Shown here piece by piece: positions 12,960 to 21,274 of a stretch of 24,140 bases of DNA. Positions within the stretch are counted from its first letter, which is position 1. Every line of letters starts with the position of its first letter. The notes under the pieces were generated by a model. That model saw nothing but the letters and a program-made list of their open reading frames with translations. It was not told the DNA's origin and did no database searches. The DNA comes from JBHHZM01 sp046758065 (lineage in GTDB: Bacteria; Pseudomonadota; Alphaproteobacteria; JAAXGF01): the NCBI GenBank assembly GCA_046758065.1, contig JBHHZM010000038.1, positions 1 to 24,140 of the forward strand, written 5' to 3'. The position numbers and the translations under genes were made by a program.

Positions 12960-14171
12960 ATGGACTACGATCGTTTCTTCGCCGGGAAAATCGGCACGCT
13001 CAGGACCGAAGGGCGCTACCGCAGCTTCGCCGAGCTGGCGCGCCACGCCGGGCGCTTCCCGCTCGCCGCCAACCACGGCGCGTCCGATCGGGGCGACGTC
13101 GTGGTCTGGTGCTCTAACGACTATCTGGGCATGGGTCAGCATCCCGAGGTGCTCGCCGCCATGACCCGGGCGGTCACCGAGTACGGCGCCGGCGCCGGCG
13201 GCACGCGCAACATCTCGGGCACCTCGCATCCGCTGGTCACGCTCGAGCGCGAGCTCGCCGACCTGCACCAAAAGCCCGCCGCGCTGGTTTTCACCTCGGG
13301 CTATGTCGCCAATCTTGCGGCGCTGTCGACGCTGGCCTCGTTGTTGCCGGGCTGCATCGTGTTTTCAGACGCCCTGAACCACGCCTCGATGATCGAGGGA
13401 ATCCGCCACGGCCGGACTGAAAAACGCATCTTCCGCCACAACGATCCCCACCATCTCGACCAGCTCATGAGCACGGTCGACCCGGCGACGCCCAAGCTGG
13501 TCGCCTTCGAGTCGGTCTATTCGATGGACGGCGACATCGCGCCGATCGCCGAGTTCTGCGACGTCGCCGAACGCCACGGCGCGATGACCTACCTCGACGA
13601 GGTCCACGCCGTCGGTCTCTACGGGCCGCGCGGCGGCGGCATCGCCGAGGCGCGCGGGCTGATGGACCGGGTGACGGTGATCAACGGCACGCTCGCCAAG
13701 GCGTTCGGGGTGCTCGGCGGCTACATCGCCGCGTCGCCGGCGATCGTCGATGCGGTGCGCAGCTTCGCCTCGCCGTTCATCTTCACCACGGCGTTGCCGC
13801 CGGCGCTGGCGGCGGGCGCGCTGACTTCGGTGCGTCACCTCAAGCACAGCTCGGCCGAGCGCGAGCGCCATCAGGAACGCGCCGCGACGCTCAAGCGGCT
13901 ACTGATCGACGCCGGCCTGCCGGTGATGCCGTCCGAGACCCATATCGTGCCCGTGCTGGTCGGCGATCCGGTCAAGTGCAAGCGCGTCACCGACATCCTG
14001 CTCGCCGACTACCAAATTTACATCCAGCCGATCAACTATCCGACGGTGCCGCGCGGCACCGAGCGCCTGCGCATCACGCCGTCGCCCTGTCATACGGACG
14101 CAATGATGGCGGCGCTGGTCGGGGCGCTGGGCGAGGTCTGGTCGCGGCTCGACCTCGACCGCGCGGCCTGA
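12960..14171 (+). CDS. hemA: 5-Aminolevulinate synthase
   Basis: A 403-residue PLP enzyme that condenses glycine and succinyl-CoA to 5-aminolevulinate, the first step of haem, corrin and (if present) bacteriochlorophyll synthesis by the C4 (Shemin) route typical of alphaproteobacteria. The alpha-oxoamine synthase pattern is complete: VVWCSNDYLGMGQHP, GAGAGGTRNISGTSHPLVTLE, FSDALNHASMIEGI, YLDEVHAVGLYGPRG and NGTLAKAFGVLGGY with Lys247 as the PLP Schiff-base residue. Met at 12960 (MDYDRFF) matches the usual family start and length; upstream in-frame codons reach back across the promoter and are not coding. The promoter has a perfect FNR-type box. It converges on nadK with a 47-base gap. Confidence 0.96.
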   Translation: MDYDRFFAGKIGTLRTEGRYRSFAELARHAGRFPLAANHGASDRGDVVVWCSNDYLGMGQHPEVLAAMTRAVTEYGAGAGGTRNISGTSHPLVTLERELADLHQKPAALVFTSGYVANLAALSTLASLLPGCIVFSDALNHASMIEGIRHGRTEKRIFRHNDPHHLDQLMSTVDPATPKLVAFESVYSMDGDIAPIAEFCDVAERHGAMTYLDEVHAVGLYGPRGGGIAEARGLMDRVTVINGTLAKAFGVLGGYIAASPAIVDAVRSFASPFIFTTALPPALAAGALTSVRHLKHSSAERERHQERAATLKRLLIDAGLPVMPSETHIVPVLVGDPVKCKRVTDILLADYQIYIQPINYPTVPRGTERLRITPSPCHTDAMMAALVGALGEVWSRLDLDRAA

Positions 14172-14218
14172 GCGGGCGACCCGGCGCGCGGATTGGCAAG
14201 GCGGTCGGCTCTCTCGAC

Positions 14219-14986
14219 TCAGGGAGCGAACTGTTCGGCGAGGATACGTTCCTCGAGGCTGTGGCCGGGGTCGAACAGCAGGCTCAGGGTGACGTCGCGC
14301 TTTTCCGCGACGTTCACTTCGCTGACGTCGCGCACCTCGGTGTAATCGGCGACCGCGCTGACCGGCCGCTTGCCGTTGCCGAGGATCTCGAAACGAATAT
14401 GCGCCTGCGCCGGCAGCAGCGCGCCGCGCCAGCGCCGCGGCCGGAACGCGCTGATCGGCGTCAGCGCCAGGACTTCGGCGCCGAGCGGCACGATGGGACC
14501 GTGCGCCGAAAGATTGTAGGCGGTGCTGCCGGCGGCCGTCGCAACCAGCACGCCATCGCAGATCAGCTCGGGCGCGCGCAGCTTGCCGTCGACGCTGATG
14601 CGGATCTTGGCCGCCTGCCGGGTTTCGCGCAAAAGCGAGACCTCGTTGATGGCGAGCGCCGAGGTCTCCTCGCCATGAACGTCACGGGCGCGCATCTCGA
14701 GCGGGTGCAGTTCGGTGCGCTCGGCGTTCTCGAGCCGTTCGGGCAGACCGTCGGCGGCGAACTCGTTCATCAGGAAGCCGACGGTGCCGCAGTTCATGCC
14801 ATAGATCGGAACGCCCCGGCTGAGATAGCGATGCAGCGTTTCGAGCATGAGGCCGTCGCCGCCGAGCGCAACGATCACCTCGGCCTCCTCGGGCGGGCCG
14901 TTTCCGTAGAGTCCGCGCAGCCGGGCGAGCGCGTCCTGCGCCTCGGGCGCGGTGCTGGCGACGAACCCGATCTTGTCGAACTTCAT
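14219..14986 (-). CDS. nadK: NAD kinase
   Basis: A 255-residue ATP-NAD kinase that phosphorylates NAD to NADP in the cytoplasm. The GGDG motif is at residues 42-45 (VIVALGGDGLML), followed by YGMNCGTVGFLMNE, ALAINEVSLLRE and the DGVLVATAAGSTAYNLSAHGPIV segment that lines the nucleotide site. Length agrees with short alphaproteobacterial NadK. ATG 14986 (MKFDKIGF) has a textbook GGAGG about nine bases ahead; in-frame codons upstream to 15025 have no support. It is divergent from the secreted-protein gene at 15177 across 190 bases with no further gene. Confidence 0.95.
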   Translation of the reverse strand: MKFDKIGFVASTAPEAQDALARLRGLYGNGPPEEAEVIVALGGDGLMLETLHRYLSRGVPIYGMNCGTVGFLMNEFAADGLPERLENAERTELHPLEMRARDVHGEETSALAINEVSLLRETRQAAKIRISVDGKLRAPELICDGVLVATAAGSTAYNLSAHGPIVPLGAEVLALTPISAFRPRRWRGALLPAQAHIRFEILGNGKRPVSAVADYTEVRDVSEVNVAEKRDVTLSLLFDPGHSLEERILAEQFAP

Positions 14987-15176
14987 GAAACGCCTCCGGA
15001 TCGCGTTGCCGGCCCCTCGCTCCATCCGGCGCGCGCAGTATAACGGAACGTCGAGAGCAGACCAGTCCGGGCCGTGGAGACGGCGCTTGTTCGTTCGCCT
15101 TCATTCAGGCGTGACAAATCCCGCCTCGCCCCGCAGACTTGCGACGATAGTGAAAAGCCCTCAGGGGGAATCGAAC

Positions 15177-15671
15177 ATGAGATACCAGGGGCGCGCGTCG
15201 GCTTGCGGCGCGGTGCTTGCGCTCGTGACGATGCTGGCGACGTCGTTGACGAGCGCGACCGAAGACCGGCACGCCGGCTACTATTATCCGCCGCCGGCCT
15301 CCACCGAGGTCTACCGGGCGCGGACGATGACGCTCGCCAACGTCAACCGCGAAACCCGGCTCGGTTTCGTCGCCGGCCTGACCCAGCAGATGCTGAGCCG
15401 GTCGTACCCGCCGCAATATGTCATATTCGCCAAGGGAGACGAGGCCGAGAAACTGATCATCGTCAGCCTGTACGATGACCATCTCGACACCGTCTACCGC
15501 GCCCGCGCGCTGTTCGCCATGCTCACTTCGGTGGCGCGTTTGACGCGTTTTCTCACCGAACTCGGCGTCGCCGACTTCTTCACCTTCTTCGATCTCGCCA
15601 AGCTGCTCGGCTTCACCCGGATCACCATCTCCGACGGCGACGCATTCGCCCATCAGGTCATCATCGAGTAG
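15177..15671 (+). CDS. Conserved secreted protein of unknown function
   Basis: A 164-residue protein with a Sec signal peptide (hydrophobic 10-24, likely cleavage near SLTSA-TEDRH). The mature start TEDRHAGYYYPPP is tyrosine-rich, followed by STEVYRARTMTLANVNRETRLGFVAGLTQQML. The second half has EAEKLIIVSLYDD, TVYRARALFAMLTSVARLTRFL and the compact closing block FTFFDLAKLLGFTRITISDGDAFAHQVIIE. To my recollection similar proteins occur in Rhodospirillales, sometimes with an unsupported molybdopterin-guanine dinucleotide label; nothing here supports that label, since the protein is exported and has no nucleotide-binding motif. AGGGGGAA seven bases before ATG 15177 sets the start. The DMT gene follows 35 bases later. 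Confidence 0.75.
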   Translation: MRYQGRASACGAVLALVTMLATSLTSATEDRHAGYYYPPPASTEVYRARTMTLANVNRETRLGFVAGLTQQMLSRSYPPQYVIFAKGDEAEKLIIVSLYDDHLDTVYRARALFAMLTSVARLTRFLTELGVADFFTFFDLAKLLGFTRITISDGDAFAHQVIIE

Positions 15672-15706
15672 CCGGTCCGCGGCCGTCGATGGGGCGGTCC
15701 CTGCGC

Positions 15707-16615
15707 ATGAACAACGCTCTGCTCTACGCCGCTACGGTGTTCATCTGGGGGACCACCTGGTACGGGATCAAGCTGCAGCTCGGCGTCGTCGCCCCCGAGG
15801 CGTCGATCGCCTATCGCTTCGCGCTGGCGGCGCTGTTGCTCGTCGCCTGGTGCCGGCTGCGCGGGCTCGACCTGCGCTTCAGCTTGCGGCAGCACGGTTT
15901 TGCCGCGCTTCTCGGGCTCCTCCTGTTCTCGTTCAACTACGAGCTTTTCTATCTCGCGACCGGCACGGTGACCAGCGGGTTGGTGGCGCTGTCATTCTCG
16001 CTCATGGTCGTGTTGAACGCGCTGTTCGGCGCACTCTTTCTGGTTGCACCGCTGCGCCCGCGGGTGCTGTTGGGCGGTCTCGTCGGGGTCGCCGGCATCG
16101 CGCTTGTCTACGGGCCCGAGATTGCCGGCTTAGGCGGCGCGCACGCCACGCCGGGCGGGCTCGCGCTGTGCGTCGCCGCAACCGTTTCGGCCTCGCTCGG
16201 CAACATCGTCTCGGCGCGCAACCAGCGCGCCGGTATGCCGGTGGTTGCGACCAACGCCGTCGGCATGGCCTATGGTGCGCTGTTCATGACGGCCGCCGCG
16301 ATCGCCGCCGGCCGGTCGTTCGACTTCGACCCGTCACCCGTTTACGTCGGTTCGCTCCTCTATCTTGCGCTCTTCGGCTCGGTCGTCGCGTTCGGCTGCT
16401 ACCTCACGCTTCTCGGGCGCATCGGCGCCGACCGGGCGGCCTACGCCATGATCCTGCACCCGCTGGTGGCGCTGGGCATTTCGACGCTGCTCGAGGGATT
16501 CCGCTGGGATTGGCTTGCGCTCGCCGGCGTCGCGCTGGTGGTCGCCGGCAACGTACTCGTGCTTAGCCAGGGTTTCCCGCCAAAATCACGAGCGGCGCGG
16601 CCGCGGCCTTGGTGA
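15707..16615 (+). CDS. DMT/EamA-family membrane transporter
   Basis: A 302-residue inner-membrane protein with about ten hydrophobic helices in two EamA repeats. The first helix carries FIWGTTWYGIKLQLG, a signature of RhaT/YdcZ-type EamA proteins; LLFSFNYELFYLATGTVTSGLVALSFSLMVV and the closing LEGFRWDWLALAGVALVVAGNVLVL are family-typical. Likely an exporter of amino acids or metabolites; the substrate cannot be read from sequence. ATG 15707 (MNNALLY) fits the family and has GGGGCGG ahead; ATG 15689 adds six residues. Its last residues (SRAARPRPW) and TGA stop are encoded at the left edge of a repeat that also carries the stop of converging moaA. It may be co-transcribed with the secreted protein. 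Confidence 0.85.
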   Translation: MNNALLYAATVFIWGTTWYGIKLQLGVVAPEASIAYRFALAALLLVAWCRLRGLDLRFSLRQHGFAALLGLLLFSFNYELFYLATGTVTSGLVALSFSLMVVLNALFGALFLVAPLRPRVLLGGLVGVAGIALVYGPEIAGLGGAHATPGGLALCVAATVSASLGNIVSARNQRAGMPVVATNAVGMAYGALFMTAAAIAAGRSFDFDPSPVYVGSLLYLALFGSVVAFGCYLTLLGRIGADRAAYAMILHPLVALGISTLLEGFRWDWLALAGVALVVAGNVLVLSQGFPPKSRAARPRPW

Positions 16616-16628
16616 GAAATCCGGGTTA
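16611..16628. repeat. GGTGAGAAATCCGGGTTA repeat, copy 1
   Basis: Identical to 17772-17789. This copy provides both stop codons of two convergent genes: TGA at 16613-16615 for the DMT transporter and, on the other strand, TAA at 16626-16628 for moaA. Weaker similarity extends about 20 bases to the left of both copies. Confidence 0.65.
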
Positions 16629-17615
16629 GCCGCCGGTCACGCTCATGTGGCGGGCCACGGCCGGGCGCCTGTGGCGGCGGTCGATGATGAAATCGTGGCC
16701 CTTGGGCTTGCGGCCGATCGCCTCGTGGATCGCCTCGATCAGCGGGCCGTCGCTCTCGCTGGCGCGCAACGGCGCGCGCAGGTCGGCGGCGTCTTCCTGA
16801 CCGAGACACATGTAGAGCGTGCCGGTGCAGGTGAGACGCACGCGGTTGCACGATTCGCAGAAGTTGTGGGTGAGCGGCGTGATGAAACCAAGCCTGCCGC
16901 CGGTTTCCGCGACACGGACGTAACGCGCCGGGCCTCCCGTCGTGTCGTCGATGTCGCCGAGCGTCCAGCGTTCCCCGAGACGCTCACGCACCGTCGACAA
17001 CGGCAGATACTGGTCGGTGCGGTCGCCCTCGATGTCGCCCATGGGCATGGTCTCGATCAGCGTGAGATCGAAGCCCTGATCGCCGCACCAGCGGATCATG
17101 CCGTCGAACTCGTCCTCGTTCACGGCCTTGAGTGCGACGGTGTTGATCTTGACCGCCAGGCCGGCCTTTTTCGCCGCGGCGATTCCCGCCATCACCTTGT
17201 CGTACTTGCCCCAGCGGGTAATGGCGCGGAACTTTTCGCGATCGAGGGTATCGAGCGAAACGTTGATGCGCCGCACCCCGCAGTCGTAGAGCTCGTCGGC
17301 GAACCGCGCGAGCTGGCTTGCGTTGGTGGTGAGCGTGAGCTCGGAGAGCGCGCCGCTTTCGAGATGGCGGCCGAGGCTGCGCACCAGCCACGTCACGTTG
17401 CGCCGGACCAGGGGTTCGCCCCCGGTGAGCCTGATCTTGCGAACGCCGAGTCCGACGAAGGCGCTGCACAGCCGGTCGAGCTCCTCGAGCGTCAGGAGAT
17501 CGGCCTTGGGCAGGAAAGTCATATTTTCCGCCATGCAGTAAACGCAGCGGAAATCGCAGCGGTCGGTAACCGAAACCCGCAGGTAGCTAATTCTTCGGTC
17601 GAAGGGGTCGATCAT
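16626..17615 (-). CDS. moaA: GTP 3',8-cyclase (molybdenum cofactor biosynthesis)
   Basis: A 329-residue radical SAM enzyme that, with MoaC, converts GTP to cyclic pyranopterin monophosphate, the first step of molybdopterin synthesis. The N-terminal radical SAM cluster is Cys20-x3-Cys24-x2-Cys27 (RCDFRCVYCM); the GGEPL motif and NVSLDTLD follow. The C-terminal substrate-binding cluster is Cys253-x2-Cys256-x13-Cys270. The protein ends in the double glycine (SVTGG) needed for activity. ATG 17615 fits the family start (DPFDRRISYLRVSVTDRC). It stands alone on its strand; moaC and the other moa/moe genes are not in the window. The stop codon lies within a short repeat. Confidence 0.96.
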   Translation of the reverse strand: MIDPFDRRISYLRVSVTDRCDFRCVYCMAENMTFLPKADLLTLEELDRLCSAFVGLGVRKIRLTGGEPLVRRNVTWLVRSLGRHLESGALSELTLTTNASQLARFADELYDCGVRRINVSLDTLDREKFRAITRWGKYDKVMAGIAAAKKAGLAVKINTVALKAVNEDEFDGMIRWCGDQGFDLTLIETMPMGDIEGDRTDQYLPLSTVRERLGERWTLGDIDDTTGGPARYVRVAETGGRLGFITPLTHNFCESCNRVRLTCTGTLYMCLGQEDAADLRAPLRASESDGPLIEAIHEAIGRKPKGHDFIIDRRHRRPAVARHMSVTGG

Positions 17616-17771
17616 CTGGCGGTCGCGTCCCGAACTAATCCGTTTTCGGAACCGTAACAGATATCAGGGTCCATGCCAAATTTCGCCCCCAAGATCGCTG
17701 GGGATACGCGGGGCGGATTCGGGCGGGCCGGAAAAGGGCGCGGAAGACGAGCGCCGCGCCGCCGCGACCTC

Positions 17772-17789
17772 GGTGAGAAATCCGGGTTA
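17772..17789. repeat. GGTGAGAAATCCGGGTTA repeat, copy 2
   Basis: Exact 18-base match to 16611-16628, in the 292-base region between divergent moaA and the membrane-protein gene. With one gap the similarity extends left to about 17750 through a GC-rich GAGCG-CGCG-type sequence. Its right end overlaps the CtrA box by three bases. Confidence 0.65.
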
Positions 17790-17802
17790 ATCGCCCTTTA
17801 AC
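17787..17802 (+). promoter_or_regulatory. Perfect CtrA-type box
   Basis: TTAA-TCGCCCT-TTAAC matches the alphaproteobacterial CtrA consensus TTAA-N7-TTAAC at every defined base. It lies 106 bases before the ATG of the polytopic membrane protein and could drive that gene. The match is strong by sequence; use in the cell is inferred. Confidence 0.55.
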
Positions 17803-17907
17803 GCTCGGGGGCTATTGACGAATATCGAGCGGGAACACCCCATCGGCGGCCGCCGGGTCCGGCCCCGGCTGTCGGCGCCGGAATCCCGGCAGTTGCGGCG
17901 AGGCGAC

Positions 17908-19008
17908 ATGGCCCTCAACAGTGTTCATCAGTTCGATCCGTCACGCGCCGTTCCCGGGCTCCCGGCCGCAAGGAGGCTTCTGGGGCGGATTGACCGGCGC
18001 GGCTTCATCGTCTCGCCACTCTACGACACGGTGTTCTTCATCGGGGCGCCGCCGCTCGCCTTCGTCCTCGGCGTTCTGCTGTACTATGCGCCACTCGACC
18101 GACTTGGCGCCGCGTTGGGCGTCGGGCGATCGCCGCTCGGTTTCCTGCTCGGCGCGTTCATCTTCGCGCATCTCTTCATCGTCGTCTTCAGGAGCCACCT
18201 GAACCCGAAGATCTTCGGTCTCCATCCCCTGCGGTTCACGCTCGTCCCGCTCGCGCTTTTCCTCGCCATGGGCCTGTCGCCGTGGGTCCTGGTGTCGTGC
18301 TCGGTGCTGGTGACCTTCTGGGACGTCTACCATTCGGGCGCCCAGACCTTCGGGCTCGGGCGCATTTACGACGCCCGCGCCGGCAACGACCCGGCGACCG
18401 GCCGCCGGCTCGACTGGCTCCTCAACATTCTGCTCTACGCCGGCCCCATCGCCGCCGGCGCCACCCTGATGGACCACGTCGGGGATTTCGACGAGTTCGC
18501 CGAAGTGGGATCGGTCTTCTTCACCTCGATCCCGGCCTATACAGAAAGCCACGCGCGCTATCTGACCTGGGGCGTGGTCGGTCTCGGCGCGCCCTTCATC
18601 CTCTATTACCTCTACGCCTATTGGCGTCTCGTCCGCCGCGGCTACCGCATCTCGCCGCAAAAGGTCGTGCTGTTCGTCGGCACCGGCATCTGTTCGATCT
18701 GGGCCTGGGGCTTCAACCCCTTCGGCATGGCCTTCTTCATCATGAACTTTTTCCACGCCTTCCAGTACTTCGCCATCGTGTGGTGGGCCGAGAAGGGCAA
18801 CATGACCCGAATCTTCGGGCTCGACAGCTTCTCCTGGGGCAAGCCGGCGGCGCTCGTTCTGTTCCTCGTCATCGGCTTCGGCTTCGGCATCTTCGCCGAA
18901 GCCAGCGACGCCGAAAGCCCGTGGCTGCTGAGCGGCTTCCTCGTCGTTTCACTGATGCATTTCTGGTACGACGGCTTCGTCTGGTCGGTGACCCGCAAGC
19001 AGGTGTAG
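17908..19008 (+). CDS. Polytopic membrane protein with conserved-looking histidines, unknown function
   Basis: A 366-residue inner-membrane protein with roughly eight to nine hydrophobic helices. Histidines and aromatic residues sit at helix ends in a pattern that looks functional: His88 and His97 (FAHLFIVVFRSHLNP), Trp138-Asp139-x2-His142 (FWDVYHSGAQTFGLGRIYD), His283 (NFFHAFQYFAIVWW) and His351 with Asp355 near the C-terminus (LMHFWYDGFVW). Such patterns occur in membrane metal enzymes and in Brp/Blh-like carotenoid-cleaving proteins, but I cannot assign it to either. ATG 17908 follows GAGGCGAC; an earlier in-frame start at 17815 would add a basic 31-residue tail without membrane character. 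A perfect CtrA box lies upstream. No enzyme partner is adjacent. Confidence 0.75.
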   Translation: MALNSVHQFDPSRAVPGLPAARRLLGRIDRRGFIVSPLYDTVFFIGAPPLAFVLGVLLYYAPLDRLGAALGVGRSPLGFLLGAFIFAHLFIVVFRSHLNPKIFGLHPLRFTLVPLALFLAMGLSPWVLVSCSVLVTFWDVYHSGAQTFGLGRIYDARAGNDPATGRRLDWLLNILLYAGPIAAGATLMDHVGDFDEFAEVGSVFFTSIPAYTESHARYLTWGVVGLGAPFILYYLYAYWRLVRRGYRISPQKVVLFVGTGICSIWAWGFNPFGMAFFIMNFFHAFQYFAIVWWAEKGNMTRIFGLDSFSWGKPAALVLFLVIGFGFGIFAEASDAESPWLLSGFLVVSLMHFWYDGFVWSVTRKQV

Positions 19009-19034
19009 CCCGGCGTTCCGACCGGCGGACGGGT

Positions 19035-21113
19035 TTACTCCCCGCCGCCGTTCTGCTTGTCGGACGATGCCGTTTTCCCGGCCTTTTCGTGCATTTCGCG
19101 CGCCTTCGCCTGCTCGCGTTCGCGCAGATCGTCGTCGGTGGTGCGGGTCAACGGGCGGGGGCGCGCGGCCATCGGGTGTTTGACCTCGAACTGGACGATG
19201 ACGCGACAGTCCTCGCACATCCTGAGACGGTCGAGCGCGGCCTCGTCGGCGAACATCTCGTGCCCGGCGAGTCGCTCGACCATGCGCTCGATCGACGAGC
19301 GGACGCCGAACGGCTTGCCGCAGCGCACGCAGGAGAAAGGTTCTTCTTCCTTGATCGCGACCGCCTCGTGGGCCGTCGCCGCGAAACTGAGACGCGGTTC
19401 GAGGGCGATGACCGACTCGGGACAGGTGGTGCGGCACAGGCCGCACTGCACGCAGGCTTCCTCCAGAAAGCGGAGCATCGGCCGGTCGGGGTTGTCGATA
19501 ATGGCGCCCGTCGGGCAGGCGCCGACGCAGGAAAGGCAGAGCGTGCAGCCTTCTTGGTTGACGACGATGGCGCCGAAGGGGGCGCCGGCCGGGAGCGGCA
19601 CGGCCTCGACCGGCGCCGGCGCGCTGGCGTGGAGATGCCTGAGCGCGAGCAGGCCGACCGTGCGCTTGCCGCCCATCGGCAGGAAGCTCGCGGCGGCCGT
19701 CGCCGGCGCCGCTTCCAGGCTCCACAGCGCGCTCTCGACCGCATCCGGGTCCTCGGCGTCGATCAGGGCGACGCGGCCGGCGCCGTAGCCGAGCCCCTCC
19801 ATCACCGTCTCGGCGAGCGCGATCTGGCCTTCGAGCGCCGGCAGGTGCTCGCGGTTGCCGGGACCCGTGAGCACCCGCACCCGCGTTGCACCGTAGGCCA
19901 GCGCCACGGCGAAAAATTCGAGACCCACCTGGGTCGCTTCGTTGAGCGCGAAGGGCAGCACCCGCGCCGGTAGGCCGCGACCGTGTCGGGCGATCATGTG
20001 GATCATCTCGTCGCCGTAACGGGCGTCGTGGACGAGCAGCGTCGGCTGCGCGCCGCCGGCCTCGCGAAAGGCGCCGAGCAGCGTCCGCAGGCGCTCGTAG
20101 ACGGTGTTCTCCGCCGGCAGCGCGTAAGCGGCCGCGCCGGTCGGACAGACGCTGGCGCAGGATCCACACCCCGCGCAGACATGGGGATCGATCTTCACGT
20201 GGTCGCCGGCGGGTGCGATCGCCGAGGTCGGGCAGACGTCGAGGCAGCGGGTGCAGCCGGTAATCCGGCTGCGCGAATGGGCGCAAAGCCCGTCATCGAA
20301 AGCGACGTAGATGGGCTTCTCGTAAGTCCCGACCATGTCGGCGATGTCGAACAGCGCCCGCTCGACCTGCGCCGGGTCGCCGGGATCCGGGTTGAAGTAG
20401 CCGTCGCGCTTGTCGGGCGCGGGGAACAGCGGCGGCCCGCCGGTGAGGTCGAGAATGAGGTCGCAGCGCGAGGTGGCGCCGTTGCGGCCGGCGTCGAAGA
20501 CGAAAGCGCCGCGCGACGACGGCAGCGTCGGCGCATAATCGTCGACGCCGATCTCGAAGGCCCCGAGATGGCCGCTCGCGGCGGTGACCGTGCCCTTGAA
20601 TACCGGCACGTCCATCAGCAGCGGCGGCGGCACGTCCCGTGGATCGGTGAGCAGCACGGTGACGTCGAGACGGCTCGCGAGTCGCTTGGCCGCCTCGAGC
20701 GCCTGTTCGTCACGGCCGTAGACCAGGGCGACGCCCGCGCTCTCGAGCGTCAGTCCCGGCGTCGGCGGCACGTCGAGCACGGCCTCGGCGAGGAGCGCCG
20801 CGATCTTGGCGGTCGCCTGCCCGGCCTCGTCGGACCATCCGGCGCGCTCGCGGATGTTGGTGAAGCGCAGCTCGGCCTCGGGGTTGTTGTCCTCCTGCAC
20901 CTCGGCGAACAGCGGCGCCTCCTGGGTGCAGGCGACGACCACGGTTTGGTCTTCGAGTACGGCGCGCTGGAATTCGCCGAGTTGGGCGCGGCAGAGCTGG
21001 GTATAGACCGTCGGGGCTTCGTCGGCAGCACAGGCTCTGGCGAGCGCCTGCGCCTCGATCGGCATGCTGCCCTCGCAGTCGCAGACCAGAACCTTCTTCT
21101 TGTTGATCTTCAT
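19035..21113 (-). CDS. Multi-cluster 4Fe-4S protein of a Mo/W enzyme locus
   Basis: A 692-residue cytoplasmic iron-sulfur protein. The N-terminus (VLVCDCEGSM, then YTQLCRAQLG, VVACTQEAPLF) resembles HdrA-type N-terminal domains. Ferredoxin-like motifs follow: CTRCLDVCP (about 295) with an upstream cysteine in GLCAHS, CAGCGSCASVCP (about 323), CTLCLSCVGACP (about 523) and CVQCGLCRTTCP (about 553). The C-terminus has two CxxC pairs (CVRCGKP, CEDCRV) that could hold zinc or iron, then a charged tail. No catalytic motif is seen. From memory, related proteins sit in formate dehydrogenase or DMSO-reductase-type loci, suggesting electron transfer or maturation. ATG 21113 follows GGGGAGAG. It is divergent from the oxoanion-type regulator, supporting coordinated control. 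Confidence 0.8.
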   Translation of the reverse strand: MKINKKKVLVCDCEGSMPIEAQALARACAADEAPTVYTQLCRAQLGEFQRAVLEDQTVVVACTQEAPLFAEVQEDNNPEAELRFTNIRERAGWSDEAGQATAKIAALLAEAVLDVPPTPGLTLESAGVALVYGRDEQALEAAKRLASRLDVTVLLTDPRDVPPPLLMDVPVFKGTVTAASGHLGAFEIGVDDYAPTLPSSRGAFVFDAGRNGATSRCDLILDLTGGPPLFPAPDKRDGYFNPDPGDPAQVERALFDIADMVGTYEKPIYVAFDDGLCAHSRSRITGCTRCLDVCPTSAIAPAGDHVKIDPHVCAGCGSCASVCPTGAAAYALPAENTVYERLRTLLGAFREAGGAQPTLLVHDARYGDEMIHMIARHGRGLPARVLPFALNEATQVGLEFFAVALAYGATRVRVLTGPGNREHLPALEGQIALAETVMEGLGYGAGRVALIDAEDPDAVESALWSLEAAPATAAASFLPMGGKRTVGLLALRHLHASAPAPVEAVPLPAGAPFGAIVVNQEGCTLCLSCVGACPTGAIIDNPDRPMLRFLEEACVQCGLCRTTCPESVIALEPRLSFAATAHEAVAIKEEEPFSCVRCGKPFGVRSSIERMVERLAGHEMFADEAALDRLRMCEDCRVIVQFEVKHPMAARPRPLTRTTDDDLREREQAKAREMHEKAGKTASSDKQNGGGE

Positions 21114-21215
21114 GCGCGCGTCTCTCCCCGGGCGTTCGCTTATAGACCCTCGCCGGCGCAAGTTCGACCCGAATCTCCGTCGGGAGATGGTCCGCGTCCG
21201 ACGCGATGCGGCATA

Positions 21216-21244
21216 GAGACGCGCCGCGGACCGGACGCTATACT
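21216..21244 (+). promoter_or_regulatory. Candidate promoter of the HTH/oxoanion regulator gene
   Basis: TATACT at 21239-21244 is a good -10; GAGACG at 21216-21221 is a weak -35 with 17-base spacing. It lies 31 bases before GTG 21275 in the 161-base region shared with the divergent Fe-S protein gene. Confidence 0.4.
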
Positions 21245-21274
21245 AGCGTGGCAGTCGCACACAGGGGGCCGCAA

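Noticed and set aside
14172..14218. Terminator between hemA and nadK
   Set aside because: I could not find a convincing stem in this 47-base gap.
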